DNA of 64,000 nt from Alphaproteobacteria bacterium (GTDB lineage: Bacteria > Pseudomonadota > Alphaproteobacteria > Reyranellales > Reyranellaceae): contig VGCH01000012.1 in the NCBI GenBank assembly GCA_016870115.1, forward strand, positions 24,412 to 88,411, written 5' to 3'. Position 1 is the stretch's first letter, and each line of letters starts with the position of its first letter. The position numbers and the translations under genes are program-made. The notes below the pieces were generated by a model. That model did no database searches. It saw only the letters and a list, made by a program, of their open reading frames with translations, and was not told the DNA's origin. This document shows, one piece after another, positions 8,812 through 16,692 of the stretch.

Positions 8812-9351
8812 GTGGCGGCCGTGACCGGCCTTCAGATCGCCCTCCTGCTTGCCACGCTCGCGCTGCTGCTCGCCGCGCTGTGGTGGCGCTTCTGGCGGCG
8901 CCGGCCGCCGCCCGCGCCGGCGGCGGAACAGGCCGACGCGATACTGGTGCTGAAGGCTGCGCGTCGCCTTGAGTTGCGCCGCGGAGGCGCGGTGCTGCGC
9001 TCCTACCGCGTGGCGCTTGGCGGCGCGCCAGACGGCCACAAGGAGCGCGAGGGCGACAAGCGCACACCGGAAGGCCGCTACAGCATCGACGCGCGCAACC
9101 CCCGAAGTGCGTATCACCTGTCCCTGCGCGTCTCCTATCCCGACGCTGCCGACCGCGCGCGGGCGGCAGAGGCCGGCGTCGATCCCGGCGGCGACATCTT
9201 CATCCACGGGCAACCCAACGGCTGGCGGGCGCTCACCACCGGACATCCGCGACGCGACTGGACGGTGGGCTGCATCGCCGTCACCGACCGCGAGATGCGC
9301 GAGATCTGGTCGCTCGTGCCGACCGGCATTCCGATCGAGATCCGGCCATGA
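8812..9351 (+). CDS. Membrane-anchored L,D-transpeptidase family protein (YkuD domain)
   Basis: About 179 residues from a GTG start preceded by GGAGGG. One N-terminal membrane helix (residues 6-27, LQIALLLATLALLLAALWW) is followed by a short Pro/Ala linker and a YkuD domain with PEGRYSIDARNP, His132 in FIHGQPNGW and the nucleophile Cys154 in WTVGCIAVTD. Such enzymes form 3-3 crosslinks in peptidoglycan or attach proteins to it; this compact form is often annotated murein L,D-transpeptidase YafK-like. Its stop overlaps the start of pdeM by four bases (ATGA), so they are translationally coupled. Confidence 0.85.
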   Translation: MAAVTGLQIALLLATLALLLAALWWRFWRRRPPPAPAAEQADAILVLKAARRLELRRGGAVLRSYRVALGGAPDGHKEREGDKRTPEGRYSIDARNPRSAYHLSLRVSYPDAADRARAAEAGVDPGGDIFIHGQPNGWRALTTGHPRRDWTVGCIAVTDREMREIWSLVPTGIPIEIRP

Positions 9352-10052
9352 TCGACCTCGCGTTCGATTGCGCCGGCGAGCGGCTGCTTGCGACACCGGA
9401 AGGAGCGCTGTTCTGGCCGCGCGAGCGGTTGGTCGCCGTCGCCGACCTACATCTTGAAAAGGGATCTTCCTACGCCGAAGCCGCGCGCAAACTGCTGCCG
9501 CGCTATGACAGCCGCGAGACGCTGGATCGGCTGGCGGCGGTTCTGGAACGCACCGGGGCGCGCCGCGTCATCTGCCTCGGCGACTCGTTTCACGACCGCG
9601 CGGCCGCGACGCGTCTCCTGCCCGAGGACGCCGCCCGGCTCGAGATGCTGGCCGCGCGCGCCGCGTTCCACTGGATCGCGGGCAACCACGACCCGGCACC
9701 GCCCGACGGACGCTGGGGCACCGCGTCGGAAGAGCTTGCACTACCGCCGCTCATCTTCCGCCACGAGGCGCAATTCGGGCCGGCGCGCGGCGAGCTGTCG
9801 GGACATTTCCATCCGGTGGCATCGCTCAGCGTACGCGGTCGCGGCTTTCGCAAACGCTGCTTTCTCGTCGATGGCCAGCGCACCATCCTGCCCGCCTTCG
9901 GCGCCTACGCGGGCGGCCTCAATGCGCTCGATCCCGCGATCGCCCAGCTCTTCCCCGGTGACTACGACGCGCTGGTACCCGGTCGCGATGCGGTGCGCCG
10001 TCTCTCCTGCCGTCAGCTCCGCCCTGACCTCGGCGCGGCGCGATTGGCGTAG
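9348..10052 (+). CDS. pdeM: Ligase-associated DNA damage response endonuclease PdeM
   Basis: A 234-residue metallophosphoesterase with all family metal motifs: ADLHLEK (Asp33, His35), GDSFHD (Asp79), GNHDP (Asn113, His114) and GHFHP (His153, His155). The LHLEKGSSYA opening is characteristic of PdeM, a nuclease usually encoded beside an Lhr-like helicase, an ATP-dependent DNA ligase and an exonuclease. None of these partners is present here; instead the gene overlaps an L,D-transpeptidase gene. Either the cassette is split in this genome or this copy has another role. Confidence 0.85.
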   Translation: MIDLAFDCAGERLLATPEGALFWPRERLVAVADLHLEKGSSYAEAARKLLPRYDSRETLDRLAAVLERTGARRVICLGDSFHDRAAATRLLPEDAARLEMLAARAAFHWIAGNHDPAPPDGRWGTASEELALPPLIFRHEAQFGPARGELSGHFHPVASLSVRGRGFRKRCFLVDGQRTILPAFGAYAGGLNALDPAIAQLFPGDYDALVPGRDAVRRLSCRQLRPDLGAARLA

Positions 10053-10079
10053 CGATCGCGCCGCCCAAGGCAACCGCCG

Positions 10080-10880
10080 TTACTTGAGCGCGTGCTTCAA
10101 GGTCACCTCGCCCAGGCCCTCGATGCGGCCGACGGCGGTGCTGCCGGCGGGAACGAACTGGCAGGCGACCATGCTGCCCGACGACACGATGGTGCCGGCC
10201 TTGAGCGGCTTGCCATGCTCGGCGAGCTTGTTGGCGAGCCAAGCCAGCGAATTGTAGCAATGGCCGAGCACATCGGACGACTTGCCGCGCGCCACCACCT
10301 CGCCGTCGAAGGCAATCGAGCCTTCCAGCGCGCCGAGATCGACCTTGCGCCAGTCCCGCGGTGGCTTCGCCAGCAGCGAGCCACCGTTCCAGCCGAGATC
10401 CATGATCAGCGCGAACGCGGTCAGACGGCTGTAGTCGGCGCCGCGATCCTCGATCAGCTCAAAGCCCGCCTGGGCGCCCCCGACATAGTCCGCGATCGAT
10501 TCGCGATCCCACGGCTTCGCCGTCTTGCGCGGCAGGTCGGCGCCCACAGTCAGCACGATCTCAAGTTCCGCGCCCAGCCGCGTCCAGCGATCGGCACGCA
10601 CCGTGTGCTTGCCGCCGGTGAAGACCCGCTTGGCACGGATCGGCCCGTAGGCCGGGCTGCGCAGCCCGGTCTGTTCCCAGATCGCGGGCGCGGTGAGGCC
10701 GATCTTGTAGCCCACCACCTTGCCCTGGCGCGGGATCACCTTCTTCAGGAACGCATCCTGCACCCGGTAGGCCGTGCGCTCGTCGGCCGGCATGTGTGGT
10801 TTTGGCCACCAGCCGACCGTGGCCCGGTTGCGATCCACCCGATCGAGCCAGCGCGCCGTCGCCGCGACATTGAACGCCAT
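10080..10880 (-). CDS. 2-keto-4-pentenoate hydratase / fumarylacetoacetate hydrolase family protein
   Basis: A 266-residue protein of the MhpD-like hydratase and decarboxylase family, which acts on 2-oxo-enoates in catechol meta-cleavage and related pathways. Visible marks are VVGYKIGLT, AELEIVLTV with acidic metal-ligand residues, GFELIEDRG, SSGSMVACQFVPAG and a final GEVTLKH. ATG at 10880 follows GGAGGAAACG on the minus strand. It stands alone between convergent pdeM and divergent mobA, with no aromatic-degradation genes nearby, so the natural substrate is not clear from context. Confidence 0.85.
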   Translation of the reverse strand: MAFNVAATARWLDRVDRNRATVGWWPKPHMPADERTAYRVQDAFLKKVIPRQGKVVGYKIGLTAPAIWEQTGLRSPAYGPIRAKRVFTGGKHTVRADRWTRLGAELEIVLTVGADLPRKTAKPWDRESIADYVGGAQAGFELIEDRGADYSRLTAFALIMDLGWNGGSLLAKPPRDWRKVDLGALEGSIAFDGEVVARGKSSDVLGHCYNSLAWLANKLAEHGKPLKAGTIVSSGSMVACQFVPAGSTAVGRIEGLGEVTLKHALK

Positions 10881-10929
10881 CGTTTCCTCCCGCTTGCTCC
10901 CCTGCCCTCCGGCTTCGCATAGTGCGGCG

Positions 10930-11607
10930 ATGGCGGTCAATCGCGGCACGTCTGTTCTGGGTCCGGTGCGCGCCGGGGCGCTGGTCGGCGTCGTGCTGGC
11001 CGGGGGCGAGGGCCGACGCATGGGACCGGGCGTGGCAAAGCCACTACGCCGGCTGGGCTCGCGGCCGATGATCGCCCACGTGATCGAGCGGCTGCGACCG
11101 CAAGTGATGGACCTGGTCGTCGTCGCCAACGATCCCGGCTTCACGCGACTGGGCGCCACGGTGATCCCCGATCCGCCCGATGTGCGCGCCGCCGCCGAAC
11201 GCGAGGGCCGCCGGTTGGGGCCGCTGGCCGGTGTACTCGCCGGCATGGAGTGGGCGGTCGCGCACCAGCCGCACGCCGGCTGGATTCTCAGCGTCCCCGC
11301 CGACGTTCCGTTGCTGCCCCTCGATCTCACGGTGCGCCTCTGCGGGCTGATGCATGTGCCCGAGCCGGATGTGCTCGCGATCCGCCACGGCCGCCGCCGC
11401 CATCCCGCCATCGCCGTCTGGTCGGTGAAGCTCCTTCCGGCACTGCGCCGGGCCGTGCTTGAGGAAGGCGTGCGCCGCGTCGAAGGTTTTGCCGAACGCC
11501 ATGAGCGCGCCGAGCTCGCCTGGCCCGGCCCTAGCGGCCCGTTCCGGAACGTCAATACGCCAGCCGATCTGGCGGCGCTGTCTTCGGCGCTGCGAAAGCG
11601 GCCTTAA
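10930..11607 (+). CDS. mobA: Molybdenum cofactor guanylyltransferase MobA
   Basis: A 225-residue nucleotidyltransferase that attaches GMP to molybdopterin to form the guanine-dinucleotide cofactor. It shows VVLAGGEGRRMG...KPLRRLG (nucleotide-binding loop), the segment ILSVPADVPLLP containing the metal-binding Asp, and FRNVNTPADL near the C-terminus. Residues 1-17 precede the usual family start and could be a short extension. The gene is divergent from the hydratase gene with about 50 bases between starts. No molybdoenzyme is encoded in the window. Confidence 0.88.
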   Translation: MAVNRGTSVLGPVRAGALVGVVLAGGEGRRMGPGVAKPLRRLGSRPMIAHVIERLRPQVMDLVVVANDPGFTRLGATVIPDPPDVRAAAEREGRRLGPLAGVLAGMEWAVAHQPHAGWILSVPADVPLLPLDLTVRLCGLMHVPEPDVLAIRHGRRRHPAIAVWSVKLLPALRRAVLEEGVRRVEGFAERHERAELAWPGPSGPFRNVNTPADLAALSSALRKRP

Positions 11608-11776
11608 CCACACTCGCGTTTAGCCTTATTCCAGCGGCGGAATCGGCGATTGCAACATTGCTGCGGTGCAGCATGTCCGAGAAGATTGTCCCCGTTCGCG
11701 CCATTGCGTCGGGCGGCGCGATTCATATACTCCGCGCGCCCGCGCCGGGCCCCCTCGTCAGGAGAGAACGGTTTCG

Positions 11777-12196
11777 ATGTCGATCACCTTGCCGCACAAC
11801 TACCGGCCGACCGAACGCGAAAAGTTCATGAACCCGATGCAGCAGGAGTACTTCCGCCAGAAGCTCCTGAAGTGGAAGGGCGACCTCATCGAGGAGTCGA
11901 ACCAGACGCTGCAGAACATGCAGGAAGAAAGTCTGGCCCAGCCCGATCTCGCCGACCGCGCCACCGCCGAGACCGACCGCTCCCTGGAGCTGCGCACGCG
12001 CGACCGCTTCCGCAAGCTGATCTCCAAGATCGACCAGGCGCTCAAGAGCATCGAGGATGGTTCGTACGGCTTCTGCGAGGAGACCGGCGAGCCGATCGCG
12101 CTCAAGCGCCTCGAAGCCCGCCCGATCGCCACGCTTTCGGTCGAGGCGCAGGAGCGTCACGAGCGCATGGAACGTACCCGCCGCGACGAAGGCTGA
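11777..12196 (+). CDS. dksA: RNA polymerase-binding transcription factor DksA
   Basis: A 139-residue DksA, which binds in the RNA polymerase secondary channel and works with ppGpp in the stringent response. The coiled-coil tip motif DLADRA (Asp57, Asp60, Ala62) is intact. The C-terminal zinc-finger region reads YGFCEETGEPIALKRLEARP: only Cys100 remains of the four cysteines in the E. coli protein, a change common in alphaproteobacteria. The start at 11777 is chosen because family homology begins there. The gene converges on a D-aminoacylase gene with 13 bases between stops. Confidence 0.93.
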   Translation: MSITLPHNYRPTEREKFMNPMQQEYFRQKLLKWKGDLIEESNQTLQNMQEESLAQPDLADRATAETDRSLELRTRDRFRKLISKIDQALKSIEDGSYGFCEETGEPIALKRLEARPIATLSVEAQERHERMERTRRDEG

Positions 12197-12209
12197 CGGC
12201 GCGCGGCCT

Positions 12210-13676
12210 TCAACCGCCGGCGCGCGACTCGGCCTGCAACTCCTGCAGGCGCAGCACGCGGCCCGCGCGGCCGCCTGCGGACTTGCCGTCACGCCAGACC
12301 GCCGCGCCATTGCAGAAAACGCTATGGATGCCGACCGCGGGGCTGATCGGCTTCTCGAAGGTTGCGGTGTCGATCACGGTCGCGGCATCGAACAGGCAGA
12401 GGTCTGCATAGGCGCCGGCGCGCACGGTCCCGCGCCCCGTGAGCCGGAAGCGTGCCGCGGGGTACGCCGTCATGCGCCGCACCGCGTCCTCCAACGGAAA
12501 CAGCCCCAACTCGCGGCAGTAATGGCCCAGCACCCGCGGGAACGTGCCCCACAGCCTTGGATGCGGGTGCGTATCGAAGGGAATGCCGTCGGAGCCGATC
12601 ATGGCGCCCGGATGGGACATCGCCGCCTGGACGTCGGCCTCGTCCATCATGAAGTAGATCGCTCCGGCGGGATGGATGCGATCGGCCGCCTCATGTGGCG
12701 TGCAGCCGAGCTCCCGGGCGACGTCGGCGATGTCGCGGCCGCTGGCCGACGGCATGGTGTCTGACCAGGTGACCAGCGTGCGCTCAGCACGATCCAGCAT
12801 CTCCTTGCGCAGGATCGTCGAGCCCGCGACGTAAGGATAGACGTCGAAGCTGATCTCCTGCCTCTTCATCGCGTCCTCGAACTTGGGCAGCGTCTCGCGC
12901 ATGCGGCCGAAATTGCCGCGACCCGAGGTCTTGTGGTGCGAGACGATCACCGGTGCGCCGGCGCGGCGGCCGATCTCGAAGGTCTCGTCCATGGCGGCCA
13001 GAATGTCGTCGGCCTCGTCGCGCATGTGCGCGGTGTAGAGACCGCCCCACTTGCCGAGCGGAAGTGCCGTCTCGGCCACCTCGTCGGTCGTGGCCGCGCG
13101 CGCCACCGGATAGAACAGCCCGCTCGACATGCCGATCGCGCCTTCGCCCAGGCTGGCGTCCAGCAACTCGCGCATTTCGGCAGTCTCCGCCGTCGTCGCG
13201 GGCCGCATCAAGTCCTCGCCCATCGCACTCATGCGCAGCGTCGAATGGCCGACAAGGAACGCCCCGTTCAGTGCCGGGCCCGCGGCCTCGACCTTGGCAG
13301 CGAAACCCGCAAAGGACGGCGCGATGTTCTCCGGCTTCTTCACCAGCAGCGACAGGAAATGATTGATCTCGGCGCGCGTGTACGGAGACGCCGAGGCGCC
13401 GCAATTGCCACACACCACCGTTGTCACGCCCTGGCTCGCCTTCATCGCCATGCCGGGGTTGTCGATCAGCGCGGTGTCGTCGTGGGTGTGCACGTCGATA
13501 AAGCCCGGCGCCACGATAAGCCCCGTCGCGTCGATCTCGCTGTCGCAGCGCAGGCTGCCGGGTGCGCCGACGGCCGAGATGCGATCGCCCTTCACGGCCA
13601 CGTCGGCCGCGCGGCGCGGCGCGCCGGTGCCGTCGATCAACGTGCCGTTGCGCACCACAAAGTCATAGGCGGTCAT
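12210..13676 (-). CDS. N-acyl-D-amino-acid deacylase (D-aminoacylase family amidohydrolase)
   Basis: A 488-residue member of the amidohydrolase superfamily that removes acyl groups from N-acyl-D-amino acids or related amides. It opens with YDFVVRNGTLIDGTGAPRR, the typical start. The metal site motif GFIDVHTHDD is near residue 60, the metal-ligand region is CGNCGASASP, and IVSHHKTSG supplies downstream histidines. The C-terminal end returns to the small beta-sandwich domain (GTVRAGAYADLCLFD). It lies 54 bases after the M81 peptidase gene on the same strand, so both are probably co-transcribed and act on modified peptides or amides in the cytoplasm. Confidence 0.88.
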   Translation of the reverse strand: MTAYDFVVRNGTLIDGTGAPRRAADVAVKGDRISAVGAPGSLRCDSEIDATGLIVAPGFIDVHTHDDTALIDNPGMAMKASQGVTTVVCGNCGASASPYTRAEINHFLSLLVKKPENIAPSFAGFAAKVEAAGPALNGAFLVGHSTLRMSAMGEDLMRPATTAETAEMRELLDASLGEGAIGMSSGLFYPVARAATTDEVAETALPLGKWGGLYTAHMRDEADDILAAMDETFEIGRRAGAPVIVSHHKTSGRGNFGRMRETLPKFEDAMKRQEISFDVYPYVAGSTILRKEMLDRAERTLVTWSDTMPSASGRDIADVARELGCTPHEAADRIHPAGAIYFMMDEADVQAAMSHPGAMIGSDGIPFDTHPHPRLWGTFPRVLGHYCRELGLFPLEDAVRRMTAYPAARFRLTGRGTVRAGAYADLCLFDAATVIDTATFEKPISPAVGIHSVFCNGAAVWRDGKSAGGRAGRVLRLQELQAESRAGG

Positions 13677-13730
13677 GGCGATGTCCTCGAGCTGGTCGTG
13701 ATCGGCATCCTGTCGTCCTGAGCGGGCCCC

Positions 13731-15230
13731 TCACGCCTCATTCCGGCCGAGCCGCATATCGAGGTCGAACGGATAGAGCGGCCGCCGCACCTTCTCATAC
13801 TTGAACAGGCGCAGGTCCGACGCCGTACAGCCGTCGCCGTCGCACATCACAATGTGCTTGGCGATCGGCTCGAAGCCGGCGCGGAAATGCTGTCGCGACT
13901 TGATCAGCACGTACTTCTTGCGCCTCGGATCGACGCCGCAGTGCGTGAAGACACCGAGATCGTAGGGTTCCGCGCGCTTTTCCGAGACCACGATCTGCAT
14001 CTTGCCGGTGTCGAGCACCGCTGTTCGACCCATCCGTACCGTCGTGCCTGTGGCCATCGGCCCGGTGACGGTGAACTGCCCGTCCGTGATGCACTTCACG
14101 CGGCCGGTCACGCTGAGTGGCTTGCCCTTCAGACCCATTGCCGGCATGTCGATCTTGCCGCCGAGCTGGAGCGTCACCTCCGCGCCCACACCCGCCGCGA
14201 TCATCTGCGCCACGCACCCCGGATCGCAGATCGGCCCGGCACACGCGTCTTCGAGGCCCTGCCGCATCGCCTCCTCGATCACGCTCATCACGTCCTGCGT
14301 GCCGCCCGAAGCGGTATTGTCGCCGTGATCCGCCATGACGACCGGACCACCGTCGAGCGACTTCGCGCGGGCCACTTGCACCGATAGCGGCTCAGGATGA
14401 AACAGGAAGCCCTCGCGCTTCTCCCAGGCCGTATCGAGGATCCGGTTCAGCAGGATCTCGCCCTCCGCCGTGCGCTTGTCGCAGACGATGACCGACGAGA
14501 GCGCCAGATGCGGGATGTCGGCCTGCGGGAATCCGCCGAACACCGAGGCGTTCAGTACCGCGCCCGAATCTTCGGCGTGGTTCGCCATCCCCATCAGCGT
14601 CTTCATCGGCTCGCGTGACGGCGTGTGGACCAGCGAGCTACTCATGATCGGCCGGCTGCCCCAGATCAGCTTCGGCTCGATCTCGCCGGCCAGCAGGCGC
14701 ATAAGCGTGCGGCCGGCGCGTCGCGCCGTGTCAGCCATGTCGATATGCGGATAGGTGCGGTAGCCGGTCATGATGGTGGCGCCGCGCACCATGGCGTCGG
14801 TCATCTGGGTATGGAAATCGAGCGCCACCGCGATCGGGACGTCGGGCGCGATCTTGCGCAGCCGGTTCAGCAGCTCGCCTTCGCCGTCGTCTGTCGGTTC
14901 CGCGACCATCGCACCATGCAGCGCGAGAAGGACCGCATCGCACCCCTGCTTCACCGCATCGACGATCGCGCCCGTCATCTGCTCATAGGCCGCCGTCGTC
15001 ACCAACCCCGAGGGATGCGCCGACGCCGCCATCGGGCAGGTGAACTCCGCGCCCGCCTTGCGCGCCACCTCGATGAAGCCACCCAGCGAAGTGTTCGTGC
15101 CCTCCGCCTCCTTGATCGCGGCCGCACCCGACAAGGCGCCGGCCCGCGCGAACGACTCAATGGGCGTCGGCAGGGGCGAGAAGGTATTGGTTTCGTGCAT
15201 CATCATCGCGACAACGAACTTGCGGGCCAT
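13731..15230 (-). CDS. M81 family metallopeptidase (MlrC-like)
   Basis: A 499-residue M81/DUF1485-type peptidase related to MlrC of microcystin degradation. The start at 15230 follows a GAGG site; the frame stays open upstream but without family homology. Visible features are MMMHETNTFSP at the N-terminus, ALDFHTQMTDAM with a likely metal His, GYRTYPHIDMADT and MADHGDNTASGGTQDV. Proteins of this family are widespread in soil Proteobacteria, where most natural substrates are unknown. It is first of a two-gene unit with the D-aminoacylase. Two palindromes in the upstream gap could be operators. Confidence 0.88.
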   Translation of the reverse strand: MARKFVVAMMMHETNTFSPLPTPIESFARAGALSGAAAIKEAEGTNTSLGGFIEVARKAGAEFTCPMAASAHPSGLVTTAAYEQMTGAIVDAVKQGCDAVLLALHGAMVAEPTDDGEGELLNRLRKIAPDVPIAVALDFHTQMTDAMVRGATIMTGYRTYPHIDMADTARRAGRTLMRLLAGEIEPKLIWGSRPIMSSSLVHTPSREPMKTLMGMANHAEDSGAVLNASVFGGFPQADIPHLALSSVIVCDKRTAEGEILLNRILDTAWEKREGFLFHPEPLSVQVARAKSLDGGPVVMADHGDNTASGGTQDVMSVIEEAMRQGLEDACAGPICDPGCVAQMIAAGVGAEVTLQLGGKIDMPAMGLKGKPLSVTGRVKCITDGQFTVTGPMATGTTVRMGRTAVLDTGKMQIVVSEKRAEPYDLGVFTHCGVDPRRKKYVLIKSRQHFRAGFEPIAKHIVMCDGDGCTASDLRLFKYEKVRRPLYPFDLDMRLGRNEA

Positions 15231-15302
15231 GCCAACCTCCTCAACTCGCGCGTAAGCGCTTGATCCGGCGTATAAAATGGCAAACTCACGGGACGTGCCA
15301 GC

Positions 15303-15338
15303 TTTGCGGGCAGTGCAAATCTGATAGGCAAAATTTTG
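15303..15338. promoter_or_regulatory. Two short palindromes upstream of the M81 gene, possible operators
   Basis: TTTGC-N7-GCAAA spans 15303-15319 and CAAAATTTTG spans 15329-15338, in an AT-richer patch between the minus-strand M81 gene and the plus-strand small RNA candidate. Perfect inverted repeats of this size in front of a catabolic gene could bind a dimeric regulator, but no regulator gene is adjacent. Low confidence. Confidence 0.25.
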
Positions 15339-15416
15339 GTGCGTTGCGAAAACGCCACACCCTGACTGCCTCACAAAACTATCGCAAGCCCCAGAAAAAT
15401 TGCGCGAAACTGACCC

Positions 15417-15445
15417 TTGAACTCTCTTCGCACCTGCATCATTTT
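15417..15445 (+). promoter_or_regulatory. Candidate sigma-70 promoter of the small RNA
   Basis: TTGAAC (15417-15422) and CATTTT (15440-15445) are separated by 17 bases. Start of transcription is expected about seven bases after the -10, at 15452, which is exactly the first base of the first perfect stem of the proposed RNA. The -35 is good and the -10 is poor, as is common in alphaproteobacteria. Confidence 0.45.
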
Positions 15446-15451
15446 GAGGAG

Positions 15452-15551
15452 GCAGCAAACGCCGCGCCTGCGGCCTCTTTGTTTGCTGCAGTGCCCGTCT
15501 TGGGCGTTTCCTCCCTAAACTCGGGCCGCGCCTGTCGCGGCCCCTTTTTTT
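15452..15551 (+). ncRNA. Candidate trans-acting small RNA with a CCUCC-type loop and intrinsic terminator
   Basis: About 100 bases lying alone between two minus-strand genes. Four helices follow each other. Stem 1 is GCAGCAAAC (15452-15460) with GTTTGCTGC (15481-15489), nine perfect pairs enclosing an inner hairpin GCCGC/GCGGC (15461-15465, 15470-15474). Stem 2 is GCCC/GGGC (15493-15496, 15502-15505). Stem 3 is GTTT/AAAC (15506-15509, 15517-15520), presenting CCTCCCT in its loop. The terminator hairpin then follows. A promoter-like pair is correctly spaced upstream. The loop is complementary to Shine-Dalgarno sequences, as in alphaproteobacterial CCUCC-motif RNAs such as CcsR/cuckoo RNAs. Family membership and targets are inferred. 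Confidence 0.72.
15523..15551 (+). terminator. Rho-independent terminator of the small RNA
   Basis: GGGCCGCG (15523-15530) pairs fully with CGCGGCCC (15536-15543) around a five-base loop, followed by one C and seven T (15545-15551). It is the only strong GC-stem plus T-tract noticed in the window. It points along the plus strand where no protein gene precedes it, which is a main reason for calling a small RNA here. Confidence 0.85.
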
Positions 15552-15555
15552 GCCC

Positions 15556-16434
15556 CTACTCCGCCGCCAGCGCTCGCGGGACGACCAGGTCCGTGGCGAG
15601 CCGGCCCGCCTCGCGCAGGAACGCCGTCATCAACTCGGCCAGCGGCTCGAAATCGGCGGTCGGCATCATCTGCCGCTCGTCCATGTAGAGCGCGCGATTG
15701 AGTTCGATCTGCACCGCGTGGCGGCCCGCCCCTGGCCGACCGTACCGTTGGGTGGTGTAGCCGCCCGCATAAGGCTGGTTGCGTCGCACCCGCAGCCCCT
15801 GGCGCCGCAGCCAACTCTCCAGCGCACCCATCAGGGCCGGCGCGCAGGCCGCGCCGTGATTGTCGCCCAGCACCACGTCCACGCGGCCACCCCGCCCGAC
15901 ACCGGCCGCCGCCGAGGGCATCGAATGGGCGTCGATCAGCAGCACACCGCCGAACTCCGCCGCGGCCTCGTCGCAAAGCTGCGCCAGCACCGTGTGATAG
16001 GGGCGCCAGCAACTGGCCAGCCGCCGTTCGATCTCCTCGGCCGGCAGCCGCCCGCCATAGATCGCCTCGCCGCTCGCCGCGACGCGCGGGATGGCGCCGA
16101 GGCCGGCGGCGACCCGCACGGTGCGCGGCGTCAGCCCGTCGGGCAGTGGCCCCTCGAACATGGCGGGGTCCATCTCGCCGGCCTCGCGATTGGCATCGAG
16201 GTAGGTGCGCGGGAAGCGCGCGGCGAGGAGCGGTGCGCCGAGCGAGGGCGCCGCCCCGAACAGCAGGTCCACAAAGGCGTCCTCGGTGTGCCGCAATGCC
16301 ACCAGGTCGAGGACAGACTGGGCGAGAAAGCGCTCGGGATAGGCGGCGCCGCTATGCGGCGAGGCAACGACCAGCGGCACAAGCATCGCCGGCAGGCGCG
16401 CGAGCCGGACCGCATCGTTCGGACCGAATTCCAT
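15556..16434 (-). CDS. N-formylglutamate amidohydrolase family protein
   Basis: A 292-residue enzyme of the N-formylglutamate deformylase family, which hydrolyses N-formyl-L-glutamate in histidine breakdown or related N-acyl amino acids. Features include VVASPHSGAAYPERF at the N-terminus, RTYLDANREAGEMDP, a central LLIDAHSMPS with likely metal ligands and VQIELNRALYM near the end. ATG at 16434 matches the family start better than a GTG or ATG further upstream. No hut genes are nearby; the neighbouring M81 and D-aminoacylase genes suggest general amide scavenging. Confidence 0.85.
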   Translation of the reverse strand: MEFGPNDAVRLARLPAMLVPLVVASPHSGAAYPERFLAQSVLDLVALRHTEDAFVDLLFGAAPSLGAPLLAARFPRTYLDANREAGEMDPAMFEGPLPDGLTPRTVRVAAGLGAIPRVAASGEAIYGGRLPAEEIERRLASCWRPYHTVLAQLCDEAAAEFGGVLLIDAHSMPSAAAGVGRGGRVDVVLGDNHGAACAPALMGALESWLRRQGLRVRRNQPYAGGYTTQRYGRPGAGRHAVQIELNRALYMDERQMMPTADFEPLAELMTAFLREAGRLATDLVVPRALAAE

Positions 16435-16510
16435 GCCTCCGTGATAGCCCGCGCCGGCCGGACTTGCCAATCCGGAGGCCCCGCGATAGACGAACCCTCC
16501 CGATGGCGAT

Positions 16511-16585
16511 GGGCGCGTAGCTCAGCGGTAGAGCACTGTCTTGACATGGCAGTGGCCACAGGTTCGATCCCTGTCGCGCCCACCA
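16511..16585 (+). tRNA. tRNA-Val (anticodon GAC)
   Basis: A 75-base tRNA with encoded CCA. The acceptor stem is GGGCGCG/CGCGCCC, the D arm is GCTC/GAGC, and the anticodon arm is CTGTC-TTGACAT-GGCAG with anticodon GAC. The variable loop is short, and the T arm is ACAGG-TTCGATC-CCTGT. All stems pair, with one G-U in the anticodon stem. It is divergent from the amidohydrolase gene. No duplicated 3' end indicating an integrated element was seen nearby. Confidence 0.97.
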
Positions 16586-16692
16586 TCGCCTCCCTGGAAA
16601 TCCGGCAAATCCCGCTCGAGCGGCCGCGCCCGACTATTCCGGCAGCCCCGCCATACGGAGTCCCTCAAGGTAAATGGTAAGAAGCGCGGAGC

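Noticed and set aside
15260..15320. Sigma-54 promoter for the M81 gene (TGGCAC followed by TTGC on the minus strand)
   Set aside because: The two elements are too far apart for the fixed sigma-54 spacing.
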